This document shows positions 59,601 to 64,000 of a stretch of DNA of 64,000 nucleotides, one piece after another. This DNA is from Eriocheir sinensis (taxonomy: Eukaryota; Arthropoda; Malacostraca; Decapoda; Varunidae), in NCBI RefSeq assembly GCF_024679095.1, contig NW_026111217.1:45001-109000 (forward strand), in the 5' to 3' direction. The position numbers and the translations under genes are program-made. Position 1 is the stretch's first letter. Every line of letters begins with the position of its first letter. The notes beneath the pieces were generated by a model. It made no database searches. It had not been told where the DNA came from and worked only from the letters and a program-made list of their open reading frames with translations.

Positions 59601-62600
59601 AGAATGACCTCACTTAGTTGTGAATAGAAAGTCTCATTAGTAAAGGGAAGCATATATGAATTTTCTGAGTCAAGACCTGTAGTAACTGTTTGGGGTTTTG
59701 ATAGGTTATGTTAGGTTAAGTTTAGGTATCTTCAAACACATGATAGCCATGCACTTTACAGTATAAATTCAACAAAGAATGACCTCACTTAGTTGTATTT
59801 GGAAAGTCTCATTATTAAGTAAGCATTTATGAATTTTCTAGAGACAAGACTATAGTAACTAAGTTTGGGGTTTTGATTTAGGATTATGCTTAGGTTGTTT
59901 AGGGTATCCTTTCTCAAACACATGATAGCCAGCACTTCTTACAGTATATATCAACAAAGAAATGACCTCACTAAGTTGTGGCCCAAAGTCTCATTAGTAA
60001 GGAAGCATAGCAGAATTTTCTGGGATTAATCCATATATAGTAACTTTCAGGTTTGATAGGTTATGTTAGGTTAAGTTTAGGAAGTATCTTCAAATGACAT
60101 GATAGCCAGCACTTTACAGTATATATCAAAGCAAGAATGACCTCACTTAGATTGTATTGAAAGTCCTCATTAGTAAGGGAGAAGCATATATGAATTTTCT
60201 GGAGTCGAAGACCTATAAGTAACTGTTTGTGTGTTTTGTATAGGTTATGTTAGGTTAAGTTTAGGGTATCTTTCAACACATGATAGCTAAGCACTTTGTG
60301 AGTATATATATCAACAAAGAAAATTATTCCTCACTAAGTTGTGTAAAGAGTCTCATTAGTAAGGAAGCATATATGAATTTTCTGGAGTCAATCCATGATA
60401 GTAACTGTTTGGGGTTTTGATAAGAACATGTTAGGGAGTTAAGTTTAGGTATCTTCAAACACATGATAGCCAGCACTTTACAGTATATATCAACAAAGAA
60501 AGACCTCACTTTAAGATTTGTATTGAAGAGAAGTCTCATTAGTAAGGAAGCATGTTATGAATTTTCTGAGTCAATCCATATAGTAACTGTTTTGGGGTTT
60601 TGATGTAGGTTACATGTTGGGTTAGTTTAGAATTATTCTTCAAACACATGATAGCCAGCACTTTACAGTATAAATCAACAAGAATTCCCTCACTTAGTTG
60701 TATAGAAATCTCATTAGTAAGGAAGCATATATGAATTTTCTGAGTCAATCCATATAGTAACTGTTTGGGGTTTTGATAGGTTCTGTTAGTTGATTTGAAT
60801 TATTCTTCAAACACATGATAGCCAGCATTACAGTATATATCAACAAAGAATTCCCTCAACTTAGTTGTATTCAAAGTCCTCATTAGTAAGAAGCTAATAT
60901 ATGAATTTTCTGGAGTCAATCCATATAGTAACAAGTTTGGGGGTTTTGATACGTTGTTAGAGTTAAGTTTAGGGTATCTTCAAACAGATGATAGCCAGCA
61001 CTTTACAGTATATATCAACAAAAGATTCTCTCACTTAGTTGTATAGAAAAGTCTCATTACTAAGGAAACATATATGAATTTTTTACTGAAATCAAGACCT
61101 ATAAGTAACTGTTTGGGGTTTTGATAGGTTATGTTAGGTTAGGATTTAGGTATCTTCAAACACATGATAGCCAGCACTTTGCTAGTATCAATCAACAAGA
61201 ATGACCTCACACTTAGTTGTATTGAAAGTCTCATTATTGGGAAGCATATACTATGAATTTTCTGAGTCAAGACCTATAAGTAACTGGTTTGTGGTTTTGA
61301 TAGGTTATGTTAGAGTTGAAGTTTAGGTATCTTCAAACACATGATAAGCCCAGCACTTACAGTATGAATCAACAAAAGAATGACCTCACTTGAGTTATTA
61401 TTGAAAGTCTCATTAGTAAAGGGAAGCACACCTTATGAATTTTTCTGAGACAAGACCTATAGTAACTGTTTGGGGTTTTGATAGGTTATGTTAGGTTAAG
61501 TTTAGGGTATCTTTCAAACACCATGATAGCAGTATACTTTACAGTATAAAATCAACAATGAAATGACCCTTCACATAGTTGTATAGAAAGTCCTGTTAGT
61601 AATGAGAAGCATATATGAATTTTCTGAGTCAAGACCTATAGTAACTGTTTGGGGTTTTGATGATTTACTATGTTAGGGTTAAGTTTTAGGGTGTCTTCAA
61701 ACACATGATAGCCAGTAAACATCTTACAGTATATATCAACAAAGAATGACCTCACTTAGTTCTGTAGAAAGTCTCACTAATGAGGAAGCATATGAATTTT
61801 TCTTGAATCAATCCATATAAAATAACTCGTTGAAGTGGTTTGATAGGAACATATGTTAGGGTTAAGTTTAGGTGCCTGAACATTTTGCATGATAGCCAAA
61901 GCATTTTACAGTATATATCAAATAAAGAAATGACCTCACTTGTAGTTCTACTAGGAAAGTCTCACTAGTAAGGAAGCATATGAATTTTCTGAATCAATCC
62001 ATATAAGAATGCTGTTTGGGGTTTTGATAGGTTATGTTAGGTTAAGTTTAGGGGTATCTTCAAACACATGACAGCCAGCATTCTCATACAGTATAAATCA
62101 TCAAAAAGAGAATGACCTCACTTATTTGTATAGAAGGAAGTCTCATTAGTAAGGAAGCATATGTAAGAATTTTCTGAGTTAATCCATATATAGTAACTGT
62201 TTGGGGTTTTGATAGGTTATGTTAGGTTTAAGTTTAGGTATCTTCTTTAAAACACACATGATAGCCAGCACTTTACAGTATAAATCAAACAAAGAATGGC
62301 CTCACTTAGTTGTATAGAAAGTCTCATTAGTAAGGAAGCATATATGAATTTTCTGAGACCAAGACCTAGTAAAAAATAACTGTTAGTGGTTTTGATAGGT
62401 TATGTTAGATTTAAGTTTAGAATTATCTTCAAACACATGATAGCCAGCACTTTACAGTATAAATCAACAAGAATGACCTCACTTAGTTGTATAGAAAGTC
62501 CTCATTAGTAAGGAAGCATATATACAATTTTCTGGAGTCAAGACTCATAGTAACTGTTTGTGGTTTGATAAGACATGTTAGAGTTAAGTTTAGGGTATCT

Positions 62601-64000
62601 TCAAACTAGTGATAGCCAGTACCTTTACAGTATAAATCAACAAAAGAATGACCTCACTTAGTTGTATAGAAAGTCTTGTTAGTAAGGAAGCATATATGAA
62701 TTTTCTGAGTCAAGACCTATAGTAACTTCGTTTGGGGATTTGAAATAGGTTATATTGGGATTAAGTTTAGAATTATCTTCAAACACATGATATACAGCAC
62801 TTTACACGTATAAATCAACAAAGAATGACCTCACTTAGTTGTATAGAGAGTCTTGGTAGTAAGAGAAGCTTATATATGAATTTTTTGAGTCGGAAATCCA
62901 TTAATATAGTAACTTTGAGTTTTGATAGAGTTATGTTAGGTTAAGTTTAGGGTATCTTCAAACACATGATAAGCCAGCACTTTGTTACAGTATAAATCAA
63001 TAAAGAATGACCTCACTTAGTTGTATTGAAAGTCTCATTAGTAAAGGAAGCATATATGAATTTTCTAAGTCAATCCCTTAGATAGTAGCTGTTTTTCAGG
63101 GTTTTGATAGGTTATGTTAGGTTAAGTTTAGGGTATCTTCAAACACGCTGATAGCCAAAGCACTTGCTAGTATGAATCAACAAAAGAATGACCTCACTTA
63201 GTTGTATTGAAAGTCTCATTAGTAAGGAAGCATATATGAATTTTCTGGGTCAATCCATATGAAAGGTAACTGTTTCTGGTTTTGATAGGTTGATAACGGT
63301 TAAGTTTAGGGTATCTTCAAACACATGATAATTGGCACTTTGCAAAGGCTAAATCAATATCAAGAATGACCTCACTTAGTTGTGGCTGAAAGTCTCATTA
63401 GTAAGGAAGCAATATGAATTTTCTGGAGTCAATCCATATAGTAACTGTTTGGGGTTTTGATAGGTTATGTTAGGTTAAGTTTAGGTATCTTCAAACAGAT
63501 GATAGCAGCATTTTACAGTATATATCAACAAAGAATGACCCTCCTTAGTCTTCTATAGAAAGGTCGTTAGTAAGGAAGCATATATGAATTTTCTGAGTCA
63601 AGACCTATAGTAACTGTGTGGGGTTTTGATAGGTTGAAAATGAGTTAAGTTTCAGGTGTCTTCAAACATAACATGATAGCTGAAGCACTTTCATAGCATA
63701 AATCATCAAAGAATGAAAGCCTCACTTAGGTTGTATAGAAAGTCTCATTAGTAAGGAAGCATACTATGAATTTTATACTGAGTCTATCCATATAGTAACT
63801 GTTTCCGGTTTTGATGGGTTATGTTAGGTTAAGGTTTTAGGGTATCTTCAAACACATGATAGCCAGCACTTTTACAGTATATATCAACTTTGAAAAGAAT
63901 GACCCTCACTTATGTTGTAACATTGAGGAAGTCTCATTAGTAAGGCGAAGCATATATGAATTTTTCTGGATGACAAGACATATAGTAACTATTGAAGTGG
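56640..64000. repeat. ~170-bp AT-rich satellite array, ~43 monomers, running off the window
   Basis: Monomer landmarks: TGACCTCACTTAGTTGTATA, GAAAGTCTCATTAGTAAGGA, AGCATATATGAATTTTCTGA, GTTTGGGGTTTTGATAGGTT, ATGTTAGGTTAAGTTTAGGG, TATCTTCAAACACATGATAG, CCAGCACTTTACAGTATAAA. TGACCTCACT recurs at 56681, 56851, 57021 and 57191, exactly 170 bp apart. A variable block reads GTCAAGACCT (type A) or GTCAATCCAT (type B), and the first six monomers go A-B-A-B-A-B. After about 57430 indels of one to several bases appear in nearly every monomer. The unit length, AT content and array size are typical of centromeric or heterochromatic satellites, but location is not shown by the sequence. Confidence 0.95.
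57428..57525. other. ~98-bp foreign insertion in the satellite
   Basis: TAAGTTTCTTATTAACTTAA and AAATTATAACTTATTTAATA, AACATGAATTTCTCCTCAAA, are absent from other monomers. They sit between AACTGTTT and TATAGAAAGTCTC, and part of a monomer is missing there. The clean part of the array ends at this point. Confidence 0.7.

Noticed and set aside
59071..60748. Short frames of 60-71 codons in the satellite
   Set aside because: Recurrent by-products of the 170-bp monomer; frames change with each indel.

Overview
The window looks like intergenic, repeat-dominated DNA from an arthropod, most likely a decapod crustacean. Four things suggest this: very dense long microsatellites of (GA)n, (CA)n, (GGA)n and (AT)n; short interstitial blocks of the arthropod telomere motif TTAGG; several CR1-like and jockey-like non-LTR retrotransposons; and genes split by introns with no operon structure. 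The species assignment is inference. No rRNA or tRNA gene was found, and only one host gene fragment can be supported: the last two coding exons of an unidentified protein at 42482-43100, just right of a 13-base assembly gap (42469-42481).

Layout. 1-8 kb: the 3' tail of a jockey-like LINE (LINE-J), microsatellites, a complete hAT-type non-autonomous element (2047-3557) with an exact 8-bp target duplication, then a 3.3-kb array of a 50-bp satellite (about 4386-7680). 8-16 kb: CR1-like element copy A (9013 to about 12955, minus strand, ORF1 intact, ORF2 frameshifted) next to a different 5'-truncated LINE (13208-15865, minus strand) whose 822-codon frame is broken by one in-frame stop. 16-29 kb: tandem repeats, microsatellites, a second CR1-like family ending in a hairpin (19040-19806), a tRNA-derived SINE (22165-22488), a 20-bp minisatellite (23.75-25.05 kb) and many copies of a ~230-bp terminal-inverted-repeat family, here called MITE-M. 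29-33 kb: CR1-like copy B (minus strand). 33-36.3 kb: tandem repeats. 36.3-39.4 kb: a CR1-like fragment split by a LINE-J insertion. 39.4-42.5 kb: low-complexity DNA and an inverted MITE-M pair.

42.5-56.6 kb is less microsatellite-rich. It holds the gene fragment, a 657-bp TTAA-flanked fold-back element, a probable piggyBac remnant, a pogo/Tigger deletion derivative, several members of a TTAA-flanked MITE family, and a second, decayed LINE-J copy that was hit twice by TTAA elements. From about 56.64 kb to the right edge the sequence is one array of a ~170-bp AT-rich satellite. It starts clean and then becomes rich in indels, which may reflect uncorrected long-read error.

The most informative structures are the nested insertions. 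Paralogous copies inside the same window act as empty sites and define the insertion boundaries exactly, including two TTAA elements in one LINE, one of which carries a piece of another LINE's reverse transcriptase.
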